Shown piece by piece: positions 1-5,436 of a stretch of DNA of 10,144 nucleotides. The stretch's first letter is position 1. Every line of letters begins with the position of its first letter. The translations under genes and the position numbers were made by a program. Source of the DNA: an uncultured Bacilli bacterium (lineage in GTDB: Bacteria; Bacillota_I; Bacilli_A; RF39; UBA660); the NCBI GenBank assembly GCA_947624095.1, contig CANQIR010000033.1:1-10144 (forward strand), written 5' to 3'. The notes beneath the pieces are model-generated. The model saw only the letters and a program-made list of their open reading frames with translations, was not told the DNA's origin and ran no database searches.

Positions 1-1
1 A

Positions 2-75
2 TGGAGCAGGTGATGGGAATCGAACCCACGTTATCAGCTTGGAAGGCTGAAGCTCTACCATTAAACTACACCTGC
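2..75 (-). tRNA. tRNA-Gly (anticodon TCC)
   Basis: Read on the minus strand, this folds as a complete tRNA. The acceptor stem GCAGGTG pairs with CACCTGC, followed by discriminator T and an encoded CCA (2-4). The anticodon stem TCAGC/GCTGA closes the loop CTTCCAA, giving anticodon TCC, which reads GGA glycine codons. The T-arm GTGGG-TTCGATT-CCCAT is intact. A promoter lies just upstream at 93-120. Nothing in the tRNA is unusual. Confidence 0.97.
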
Positions 76-92
76 ATAACCAAGCAATTAAA

Positions 93-120
93 ATTATAGC
101 ATAAATTCCCGAAAAAGCAA
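93..120 (-). promoter_or_regulatory. Promoter of tRNA-Gly
   Basis: On the minus strand, TTGCTT (115-120) is followed after 16 bases by a perfect TATAAT (93-98). TG one base upstream of the -10 makes an extended -10 (TGCTATAAT). Transcription would start about 10 bases before the mature tRNA 5' end at 75. Confidence 0.75.
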
Positions 121-143
121 GTTTTATTTTCTGCACTCACTTA

Positions 144-152
144 TGTTATAAT
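144..152 (+). promoter_or_regulatory. Extended -10 promoter of the aquaporin gene
   Basis: TGTTATAAT is a perfect TATAAT (147-152) with the TGn extension. No good -35 lies 17 bases upstream (124-129 is T-rich only), so recognition would rest on the extended -10. It is divergent from the tRNA-Gly promoter and lies about 35 bases before the ATG. Confidence 0.6.
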
Positions 153-186
153 TGATATATCATATGAAAATGAGAGGAATTTATGT

Positions 187-852
187 ATGAAAAAATTTCT
201 AAAAGAACTTTTAGGCACTGCCTTATTAATTTTAATTGCTTGTGGTATAGCTTCAACTTCCAATATTATATTAGCAACTAGTGTTAATTTACCTGGTGCT
301 TTCTCTATCTTAACGATTGCCATCACCTTCGGTTTATCCTATTACATAACTACAATAATCTTTAGTGATGAATGCGCCTTTAATCCAATTCTAACAATTC
401 TAGATATTCTAAATAAAAAGACCAAATTACTTGACGGAATAAAAAATATTGTCGCTCAATTTCTTGGCGGCATTTTAGGAGCAGAATTATTAGGATTCCT
501 CTTAAATGGCAATTATGGCGCTTTAGGTGCCAATGCCTATGGAGAATTATCCATCATTGGTTCCAATTTATATCAAGCTTTTGCAGTTGAATTTATTATC
601 AGTCTAATTTTAGGTTTAGTTTACTTACAAGTCGCTAAAGAAAACAAAGCTAAAGCTTTATCATTTACCATAATGCTTATTTACCTATTTGCCATTCCCT
701 ATACTAACGCCAGTGCCAATCCGGCTAGAAGTCTTGGTCCAGCAATTATGATGGGTGGTACATACTTAAAACAAGTATGGTTATTTATTATCGCTCCAAC
801 CATTGGCGGCATACTAAGTCTTCCCATCCATAAGCTTATTACCAAGAAATAG
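187..852 (+). CDS. Divergent aquaporin / MIP-family channel
   Basis: This is a 221-aa, strongly hydrophobic membrane protein of the major intrinsic protein family, a passive pore for water or small neutral solutes in the cytoplasmic membrane. The second half-helix box is canonical (N178-P179-A180-R181, then SLGPA). The first is altered to N66-P67-I68 in ECAFNPILT. Aligned by eye to AqpZ, the selectivity-filter positions are F48 (kept), Tyr166 in place of the H5 His, Ala175 in place of Thr, and R181 (kept). Length is normal for the family. The ATG at 187 follows GAGAGG at 172-177 with 9-base spacing; an ATG at 183 is out of frame. The gene stands alone, with its own promoter and a terminator overlapping its stop codon. 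Family assignment is firm, but substrate cannot be told: the changed filter argues against assuming plain water transport. Confidence 0.9.
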   Translation: MKKFLKELLGTALLILIACGIASTSNIILATSVNLPGAFSILTIAITFGLSYYITTIIFSDECAFNPILTILDILNKKTKLLDGIKNIVAQFLGGILGAELLGFLLNGNYGALGANAYGELSIIGSNLYQAFAVEFIISLILGLVYLQVAKENKAKALSFTIMLIYLFAIPYTNASANPARSLGPAIMMGGTYLKQVWLFIIAPTIGGILSLPIHKLITKK

Positions 853-868
853 TCCTTGACTATTTTTT
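847..868 (+). terminator. Terminator at the aquaporin / DHH gene junction
   Basis: AAATAGTC (847-854) pairs perfectly over 8 bp with GACTATTT (858-865) around a 3-base loop, and a T run continues to 868. The left arm contains the aquaporin stop codon (850-852), and the right arm contains the stop of the convergent DHH gene (860-862). On the minus strand the trailing T tract is poor, so it should act mainly on the plus strand. Confidence 0.75.
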
Positions 869-1795
869 AATTTCTATTTTATCATTAAAAGTATCTTCTA
901 AAACTTTATAAAAAGCTTCCTTACTTATTGGACTACCCGAAGCCTTAATGTGACCATGTCCTCCAAAAACACTAGCAATATCAGCTAAATTAATATCCTT
1001 AATTCCCCGGTAACTAACACTTGATCTATCCATATTCATAATTACAATAAAATCATATTTATCCTGATACTTTGTAGCTAAATCATTACCTAATTCACTT
1101 CGATATAGTTCAGCAAATACTATACCAACCGGATGTCCAAGTAAAGTTGCTGCGATAATTTTACTTTCCTTATCCTTAATATAGTCTGCCTTTCTTTTAT
1201 TTTCTATTTCCAGTAAAAATTTTTCTTTATCTGTAAATTCAAAAATGTCATTATCTGTTAAATATTTGGTGTATGTGTCAATAAATGTCTCATTACCATA
1301 AAGAGTATGAAGTCCAGCTAAATCCCTAGCTTTCGTTTTATTCTCCCTTTGCCAATCCCACGTATCATTAAGCCTTACTAATTCCACAAATTCCTTAACA
1401 GCTTCTTTGTTTAAAATGTCCACCTTATAATTAGCTTGTAAATATTGATAGAATAGGGCAGTACCACATGTCAATTTATCGCCAACTTTAACAGCACTAT
1501 AAGAAAAATCAAACCCTGCTAATTGTTCACTAATTATATGATGATCAAATATTTTTACTTTACCGCCTAAACCCATTTTTTGAATTCTTTTAACTACATC
1601 ATAATTGACACTTAAATCCGTAATAAATACATTTTCATATTTATCAAAATCATTATTATCCAGATGCTTATTAATAGCATTATCTACTTCATAAATATCA
1701 TATAATTCATAATCTATTTTTCCAAAAGTAAGTTTACCAAGGATTACTGGCGAAACTCCATCAATATCTGCTATATGCGAAATAATCAAATTCAT
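860..1795 (-). CDS. DHH/DHHA1 phosphoesterase, NrnB-like
   Basis: A 311-aa cytoplasmic DHH-superfamily phosphoesterase, most like the Bacillus NrnB type, which degrades short oligoribonucleotides or linear dinucleotides with Mn2+. Motifs, numbered from the chosen ATG: SHIADIDG with H7, D10 and D12; FITDLS with D60; the DHH triad in IFDHH (D84-H85-H86); LNDTWDW (D144); and the C-terminal DHHA1 substrate-binding loop GGHGHIKASG (278-287). All metal-ligand positions look intact. I chose the ATG at 1795: it has GGTGA five bases upstream, and the likely -10 (1812-1817) would start transcription near 1805. A TTG start at 1807, adding 4 residues, would therefore lie upstream of the transcript. The gene has its own promoter downstream of the Hsp20 terminator and converges on the aquaporin gene. 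The exact substrate (nanoRNA, pApA or another cyclic-nucleotide product) cannot be read from sequence. Confidence 0.85.
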   Translation of the reverse strand: MNLIISHIADIDGVSPVILGKLTFGKIDYELYDIYEVDNAINKHLDNNDFDKYENVFITDLSVNYDVVKRIQKMGLGGKVKIFDHHIISEQLAGFDFSYSAVKVGDKLTCGTALFYQYLQANYKVDILNKEAVKEFVELVRLNDTWDWQRENKTKARDLAGLHTLYGNETFIDTYTKYLTDNDIFEFTDKEKFLLEIENKRKADYIKDKESKIIAATLLGHPVGIVFAELYRSELGNDLATKYQDKYDFIVIMNMDRSSVSYRGIKDINLADIASVFGGHGHIKASGSPISKEAFYKVLEDTFNDKIEIKK

Positions 1796-1811
1796 CTTTA
1801 TCACCAAAATT

Positions 1812-1840
1812 ATTATACAAAAAATACTCCAACTTGTGGA
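1812..1840 (-). promoter_or_regulatory. Probable promoter of the DHH phosphoesterase gene
   Basis: On the minus strand a perfect TATAAT lies at 1812-1817, with TCCACA (4 of 6 consensus bases) 17 bases upstream at 1835-1840. The -35 falls inside the Hsp20 terminator hairpin. The implied leader is only about 10 bases and holds the GGTGA ribosome binding site. Confidence 0.5.
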
Positions 1841-1844
1841 GTAT
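1819..1844 (-). terminator. Terminator of the Hsp20 gene
   Basis: On the minus strand, ATACTCCA pairs over 8 bp with TGGAGTAT around a 5-base loop and runs straight into six T residues (1819-1824 on plus are A). It lies 7 bases past the Hsp20 stop codon. Confidence 0.85.
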
Positions 1845-1850
1845 AATTCA

Positions 1851-2243
1851 TTAATCTATTTGAATTAATTTTTTACTTTTATCTACCGTCATTTTTGGAA
1901 TGCATAATTTCAAAGTACCATTTTTAAATTCTGCTTTGATATTTTCTTCATCGATTTCACCAAAGTTAAAGCTTCGTTGAAACTTTCCGTAGCATCTTTC
2001 ACGACGAATGAAGTTTTTATCTTCATCTTCTTCGTTATTTTCGCTCTTTTTTTCAGCAGTGATAGTTACATAACCATTATTGCATTCAACGCTAATATCA
2101 TTCTTGTCAAATCCAGGAACATCCATTTCTAAGTGATATTTATTATCCTTTTCATAAATATCGCATCTCATCTCATTATGCTTACTTGGAGCAAAATCAT
2201 CAAAAATATCATCCAAATAGAAATCTCTAGGTATTAATTTCAT
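1851..2243 (-). CDS. Hsp20 / alpha-crystallin small heat-shock protein
   Basis: A 130-aa small heat-shock protein, an ATP-independent holdase that binds unfolding proteins in the cytoplasm as large oligomers. The short N-terminal arm (1-25) is followed by the alpha-crystallin domain at about 26-119. It shows DVPGF (41-45), an acidic E/D/N-rich loop (66-76), RRERCYGKFQRSF (80-92), and the signature AEFKNGTLKLCIPK (104-117). The tail carries an IxI element (I127-Q-I129) used in oligomer assembly. I chose the ATG at 2243 because GAAAGGAAG lies upstream at about 9 bases; a GTG at 2291, adding 16 residues, would start inside the CIRCE operator and upstream of the -10. Regulation is unusually clear: a CIRCE element overlaps the -35, so HrcA repression and heat induction are expected. 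The gene is monocistronic, with its own terminator. Family assignment is firm. Confidence 0.95.
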   Translation of the reverse strand: MKLIPRDFYLDDIFDDFAPSKHNEMRCDIYEKDNKYHLEMDVPGFDKNDISVECNNGYVTITAEKKSENNEEDEDKNFIRRERCYGKFQRSFNFGEIDEENIKAEFKNGTLKLCIPKMTVDKSKKLIQID

Positions 2244-2269
2244 TAATCCATTCTTCCTTTCATAATCTA

Positions 2270-2298
2270 AGTATAGCACCATAGTTAGCACTTGTCAA
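2270..2298 (-). promoter_or_regulatory. SigA-type promoter of the Hsp20 gene
   Basis: On the minus strand a perfect TTGACA (2293-2298) is followed after exactly 17 bases by TATACT (2270-2275). The -35 lies in the CIRCE operator, starting in its central spacer. Transcription should start about 20 bases before the ATG at 2243. Confidence 0.88.
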
Positions 2299-2311
2299 CA
2301 TTAAGTGCTAA
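2285..2311. promoter_or_regulatory. CIRCE operator (HrcA binding site)
   Basis: TTAGCACTT-N9-AAGTGCTAA is a perfect 9-bp inverted repeat. It matches the CIRCE consensus TTAGCACTC-N9-GAGTGCTAA except for a compensated change at the innermost base of each arm. It covers the -35 of the Hsp20 promoter, so bound HrcA would block RNA polymerase. hrcA itself is not in the window. Confidence 0.92.
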
Positions 2312-2353
2312 ATTCTACAAAATTTTCATTCTATATTTTTTAACTGGCTTTTG

Positions 2354-2362
2354 TGGTATAAT
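2354..2362 (+). promoter_or_regulatory. Extended -10 promoter of pduL-dusB
   Basis: TGGTATAAT is a perfect TATAAT (2357-2362) with the TGn extension; the -35 region is only T-rich. It lies 24 bases before the pduL ATG and is divergent from the Hsp20 promoter. The CIRCE element ends about 45 bases upstream, so HrcA control of this promoter is unlikely. Confidence 0.65.
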
Positions 2363-2386
2363 AAACCATAGAAAAGAGGCCTTTAT

Positions 2387-2959
2387 ATGGAAATAAAAAC
2401 CACCGTTGGTGTTAGCAATCGTCATGTCCACCTTACCAAAGAAACATTTAAAATATTATTTGGTTTAGAAGAAATGGAAAAGTTAAGAGACTTAAATCAA
2501 CTTAGTCAGTTTGCATCTAACCATACCTTGACTATTCAAAATAACGATCGTCGAATAGAAAATGTTCGCATTCTAGGACCATTTCGTTCTTATAATCAAG
2601 TTGAAATCTCTAAAACTGATGCCTATACTTTAAAACTAAATCCGCCAATCCGTACTAGTGGTGATTTAGATAACTCTGAAACAATAACCTTAGTCGGCCC
2701 ACGGGGTACTATAACTTTACCAAATAGCTGCATCATTGCTAATCGTCATCTTCACGTTAATACTAAGGATGTGGATAAATATCATCTTACTGACAAGCAA
2801 AAAATTTATGTTCATATCAATACTGAAAAGAAAGGTATTATTGAAGCAGTTGTTAAAGTTAGTGATGATGGCTATTTCGAGCTTCACCTAGATACTGATG
2901 ATGCCAATGCTTTCTTCCTTACAAATGGTGATGAAGTAACGGTGACTTATGAGCTTTAA
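2387..2959 (+). CDS. pduL: PduL-type phosphate acyltransferase
   Basis: A 190-aa phosphotransacylase of the PduL family, which interconverts acyl-CoA and acyl-phosphate (propanoyl or acetyl). With an acyl kinase it links CoA thioesters to ATP formation, replacing the unrelated Pta. Both halves of the duplicated fold show the zinc-binding HxH: SNRHVHLT (H13, H15) and IIANRHLHVNTKD (H121, H123). Also present are the phosphate-binding PIRTSGD (87-93) and the GPRG loop (104-107). The protein starts directly with the core fold and has no N-terminal encapsulation peptide. No shell-protein genes are nearby, so a soluble fermentative role is more likely than a microcompartment one. The start is supported by AAGAGG at 2374-2379, 7 bases from the ATG. 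The stop overlaps the dusB start by 11 bases. No kinase gene (ackA) is in the window, so substrate preference is open. Confidence 0.93.
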   Translation: MEIKTTVGVSNRHVHLTKETFKILFGLEEMEKLRDLNQLSQFASNHTLTIQNNDRRIENVRILGPFRSYNQVEISKTDAYTLKLNPPIRTSGDLDNSETITLVGPRGTITLPNSCIIANRHLHVNTKDVDKYHLTDKQKIYVHINTEKKGIIEAVVKVSDDGYFELHLDTDDANAFFLTNGDEVTVTYEL

Positions 2960-3932
2960 GATTGGTAATGTTTCTATTGATAACCCAGTTGTCCTTGCCC
3001 CAATGGCCGGCATTTCTAATACCTCTTATCGAAAAATTATTAAAGAAATGGGCGCTGGTTTAATCTACGCCGAAATGGTAAGTGATAAAGCTATAACTTA
3101 CGAAAATCAAAAAACTTTAGATCTTCTCAAAATGAGTGAAAAAGAACGACCTATTGCTCAGCAAATTTTTGGTAGCGATATTGATTCCTTTGTTAAAGCA
3201 GCTAAAAGGGTAGTTGAATATCAGCACCCCGACATCCTAGATATCAATATGGGATGCCCTGTTCCTAAAGTAGCTATTAAGAATCAAGCGGGGAGCGCTC
3301 TTTTAAAAAATCCCGAGAAAATTTACGAAATAGTTAAAGCTGTAGTCGACGCTGTTACTATACCAGTTACTGTTAAAATTCGTAGTGGTTGGGATGAAAA
3401 GAGTATCAATGCGGTTGAGGTTGCTAAAATTTGCGAAAAAGCTGGTGCTAAAGCAATTGCCATTCATGCTAGAACTAGAAGCCAAGGTTATAGTGGCCAC
3501 GCCGATTGGCAAATAATCAAAGCTGTTAAGGAAGCTGTTAATATTCCAGTTATTGGTAATGGCGATGTCACAAGTTGTTTTGATGCCAAAAGAATGCTCG
3601 ATGAAACCCATTGCGATGGTGTTATGATTGGTAGGGGAGTTCTCGGTAATCCTTGGCTGATTAGAGAATGTGTTGCTTACTTAAAAGATGGTACAATTAT
3701 TCCCAAACCAACTATCGAAGAAAAAATCCGTATGATGAAAAGACACTATGAACTTCTAAAAAACGATAAATCAGAACGTGAAGCTTTGTTAGAAATCCGT
3801 AGCCATCTTCTTTGGTACCTAAAAGGTTTACCCGAAAGCAAACCAGTTAAAAATGCCATTTGTACTTGTCAAAGTAGCGATCAACTCTTTCAGATAATCG
3901 ATAACTATTATCATACAATAAAAGACTTGTAA
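2949..3932 (+). CDS. dusB: tRNA-dihydrouridine synthase (DusB type)
   Basis: A 327-aa FMN-dependent enzyme that reduces specific uridines in the tRNA D-loop to dihydrouridine using NADPH. The TIM barrel occupies about 1-240 and a C-terminal helical tRNA-binding domain the rest. Signatures: LAPMAGISNTSYR (16-28); DINMGCPVPK (98-107) with the catalytic acid C103; KIRSGWD (143-149); IHARTRSQGYSG (172-183); the FMN phosphate loops IGNGDV (202-207) and IGRGVLGNPW (227-236). Length is normal. The ATG at 2949 lies inside the end of pduL (ATGAGCTTTAA shared), with GGTGA four bases upstream, so translation is probably coupled to pduL. A terminator starts within the last codons. The assignment to Dus is firm; DusB rather than another Dus subgroup rests on overall similarity. 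Confidence 0.95.
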   Translation: MSFKIGNVSIDNPVVLAPMAGISNTSYRKIIKEMGAGLIYAEMVSDKAITYENQKTLDLLKMSEKERPIAQQIFGSDIDSFVKAAKRVVEYQHPDILDINMGCPVPKVAIKNQAGSALLKNPEKIYEIVKAVVDAVTIPVTVKIRSGWDEKSINAVEVAKICEKAGAKAIAIHARTRSQGYSGHADWQIIKAVKEAVNIPVIGNGDVTSCFDAKRMLDETHCDGVMIGRGVLGNPWLIRECVAYLKDGTIIPKPTIEEKIRMMKRHYELLKNDKSEREALLEIRSHLLWYLKGLPESKPVKNAICTCQSSDQLFQIIDNYYHTIKDL

Positions 3933-3975
3933 TCGTCTAATCACTTTTAGATAGACATCGCAAGTCTTTTTATTT
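3921..3975 (+). terminator. Bidirectional terminator between dusB and the metallopeptidase gene
   Basis: AAAGACTTG (3921-3929) pairs with CAAGTCTTT (3961-3969), with an inner GTCTA/TAGAC stem (3935-3939 with 3952-3956), followed by a T-rich run. The left arm lies within the last dusB codons and its stop is at 3930-3932. On the minus strand the same stem is followed by a TTTT run, so it can also serve the convergent gene, which stops at 3970. Confidence 0.8.
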
Positions 3976-5043
3976 TAATAATAATTTATACTCACTTCTT
4001 CTTGTCCCCGGAACTATATCATATCTATACAATAATTCCAAATAATCATCCATCGGTAAATCATTATGTTCAATCAAACCTCTTAAAATATTTAAAGCAT
4101 CCCTTGGACTCATTCGATAAACCATATATAATTCAACAGCTACCATATAAGCAAAAGCATATTTATAATCAGCTTCAATTTCATTACAAGTTAAAAGCTT
4201 CCTCGCTACTGGAAAACCTAAATGTAATTGTTTCCCAACTAATTGATAGATTCTTCTATTTGCTTTATCATTTAAAGAACTTGCTATCTCCGTTGCCTCA
4301 GTTATTAAAAAAGCTTCCTTTGCACTATCTAAAGCATCTATTAAAGAAAAAACATTATACTTTTTTACTTCTTCCAACATCCCTTTTTCTTGTGCTTTAT
4401 CACCAGCTAAAAATTCAAAAAATGTTGGAATTATCTCAGAGGCTACAATATTTGGTTTTTCCATAAATCCCACAGGATTAATAATAAATTCCACTCCGTG
4501 TCCAACCTCGTGAACCGGCGTCATAATATCAATAATCGTTGCACTAATTATCGAAGTTGTATAAGCTTCCTGTAAATGTCTTACTGGACTCATCGTTCCA
4601 TCTTTACTAAATCCCTCTTCCCAACTAAAAAAGCGATGGTTTTTGGTAAATTTACTTAACAAAGAGGTAAAAGCTTCGTAATACTCTCCCCCTAAGTCTC
4701 TATAAGTTTCGGTCATAAAATTAATTATTTCTTCCCTAGAAAAAACAATTCTTTTTAATTTTCTAGACCTCGTATCCATATTAGCCATATCATAATAAAA
4801 ATCTTTAATTAAACATAGAGCACTTCTATACTCACTTAAAAAGTTTTCATTTTTCTGTCTTGCTGATTTTAAATCAATAAATTCCTCTGTTGCGTATCGA
4901 AAAGCATCAATAATTTCATCCAAATCATTTAATATTTCATCCCATTGTTGTGCTGTAAAAGTAGTATCACCATTCTTTATCCTCTCTTCAATTTCTTTTC
5001 TTCTATCGATAATAGTTTCATCATCCCAATAGTATTTACTCAT
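3970..5043 (-). CDS. Short M3-like (oligoendopeptidase F-type) zinc metallopeptidase
   Basis: A 357-aa cytoplasmic protein, Glu/Lys-rich and helical, without signal peptide or membrane segment. It carries the gluzincin zinc site H178-E179-V-G-H182. A downstream VASEIIPTFFEF supplies E203 as the probable third ligand and E210 at +7, matching the layout of oligoendopeptidase F by eye (its HELGH followed by AEVASTFNE). The later segment around YKYAFAYMVAVELY (293-306) resembles the M3 substrate-binding Tyr region. Known M3 enzymes cut short peptides and are about 600 aa; this one lacks roughly the N-terminal half, starting with a charged coiled-coil-like region (15-60). It is not obviously broken: the frame is intact and all catalytic residues are there. 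Start ATG at 5043; the ribosome binding site is weak (GAAGTGG). A possible promoter is TTGATT-17-TAGTAT (5070-5098, minus). Substrate unknown. Confidence 0.8.
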   Translation of the reverse strand: MSKYYWDDETIIDRRKEIEERIKNGDTTFTAQQWDEILNDLDEIIDAFRYATEEFIDLKSARQKNENFLSEYRSALCLIKDFYYDMANMDTRSRKLKRIVFSREEIINFMTETYRDLGGEYYEAFTSLLSKFTKNHRFFSWEEGFSKDGTMSPVRHLQEAYTTSIISATIIDIMTPVHEVGHGVEFIINPVGFMEKPNIVASEIIPTFFEFLAGDKAQEKGMLEEVKKYNVFSLIDALDSAKEAFLITEATEIASSLNDKANRRIYQLVGKQLHLGFPVARKLLTCNEIEADYKYAFAYMVAVELYMVYRMSPRDALNILRGLIEHNDLPMDDYLELLYRYDIVPGTRRSEYKLLLK

Positions 5044-5233
5044 AAAGCCACTTCATAACACGAGTGCTTATACTAGCATATAAATTAATAAAAATCAATT
5101 ATTCTTAATACCTAAAAGTCATAAATTTAGACTGTATTTTAAAATGAAAAATTTACCAAAAATCAACAAATGTCAAAAATCTGAAAAATAAAAAAACTAA
5201 AAAAGTATATAAATGTAAAATTTTAAATTTTTT

Positions 5234-5333
5234 TTCAAAAGACGTTTGAACACCGGTAAATACTGAGCTAAGCCTATATTTGTAACCTTACAGCATACTT
5301 GCCCAAAAAATAAAAAACCCGAGTAATTGGCAA
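5234..5333 (+). promoter_or_regulatory. Possible structured leader element upstream of nrdD
   Basis: Three pairings are visible. TTCAAA (5234-5239) pairs with TTTGAA (5245-5250). A longer interrupted hairpin runs GGTAA, TA, CTG, TAAG (5255-5272) against CTTA, CAG, TA, TTGCC (5287-5303). An alternative pairs the same TTGCC (5299-5303) with GGCAA (5329-5333), so the last two exclude each other. This resembles a switch, but the stems are short, no T tract follows directly, and I recognise no known riboswitch core. It could equally be operator DNA or chance. Confidence 0.3.
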
Positions 5334-5373
5334 AAGCAAAATTTTTTAAAAATTCAAAAATAAAAATTTTTTC

Positions 5374-5402
5374 TTTACTTTTTTAAAAGTTATTAGTACA
5401 CT
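5374..5402 (+). promoter_or_regulatory. Candidate proximal promoter of nrdD
   Basis: TTTACT (5374-5379) and TACACT (5397-5402) are spaced by 17 bases, each matching 4 of 6 consensus bases. Transcription would start about 30 bases before the ATG. If this is the only promoter, the structured stretch at 5234-5333 is not transcribed with nrdD. I see no convincing NrdR box pair. Confidence 0.35.
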
Positions 5403-5436
5403 TAAATCAGTAAAAGGTAAAAGGTAGGGAAGTGTA

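Larger units (their letters stand above)
5044..5436. other. Gene-free region between the metallopeptidase gene and nrdD
   Basis: I found no credible coding sequence in these 393 bases. The left end holds the probable minus-strand promoter of the metallopeptidase gene. From about 5140 to 5233 there are dense A and T tracts. From about 5234 to 5333 the composition turns more balanced and several inverted repeats occur (see the separate entry). 5340-5400 is again A/T tracts and contains the nearest nrdD promoter candidate. TAAAAGG is repeated in tandem just before the nrdD ribosome binding site. Confidence 0.7.

Noticed and set aside
2387..2959. PduL as evidence for a bacterial microcompartment
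   Set aside because: There is no N-terminal encapsulation peptide, and no shell-protein or diol/ethanolamine genes are in the window.
4002..4466. Plus-strand reading frame inside the metallopeptidase gene
   Set aside because: It is antisense to a gene with a complete HExxH active site, and its Leu/His/Tyr-rich translation looks like a shadow of the other strand.
5200..5220. AT-rich AGTATATAAATGT-like sequence as an NrdR box
   Set aside because: It matches the NrdR palindrome only partly and lacks the CACA/TGTG ends and a second box at helical spacing, so it is probably chance in A/T-rich DNA.
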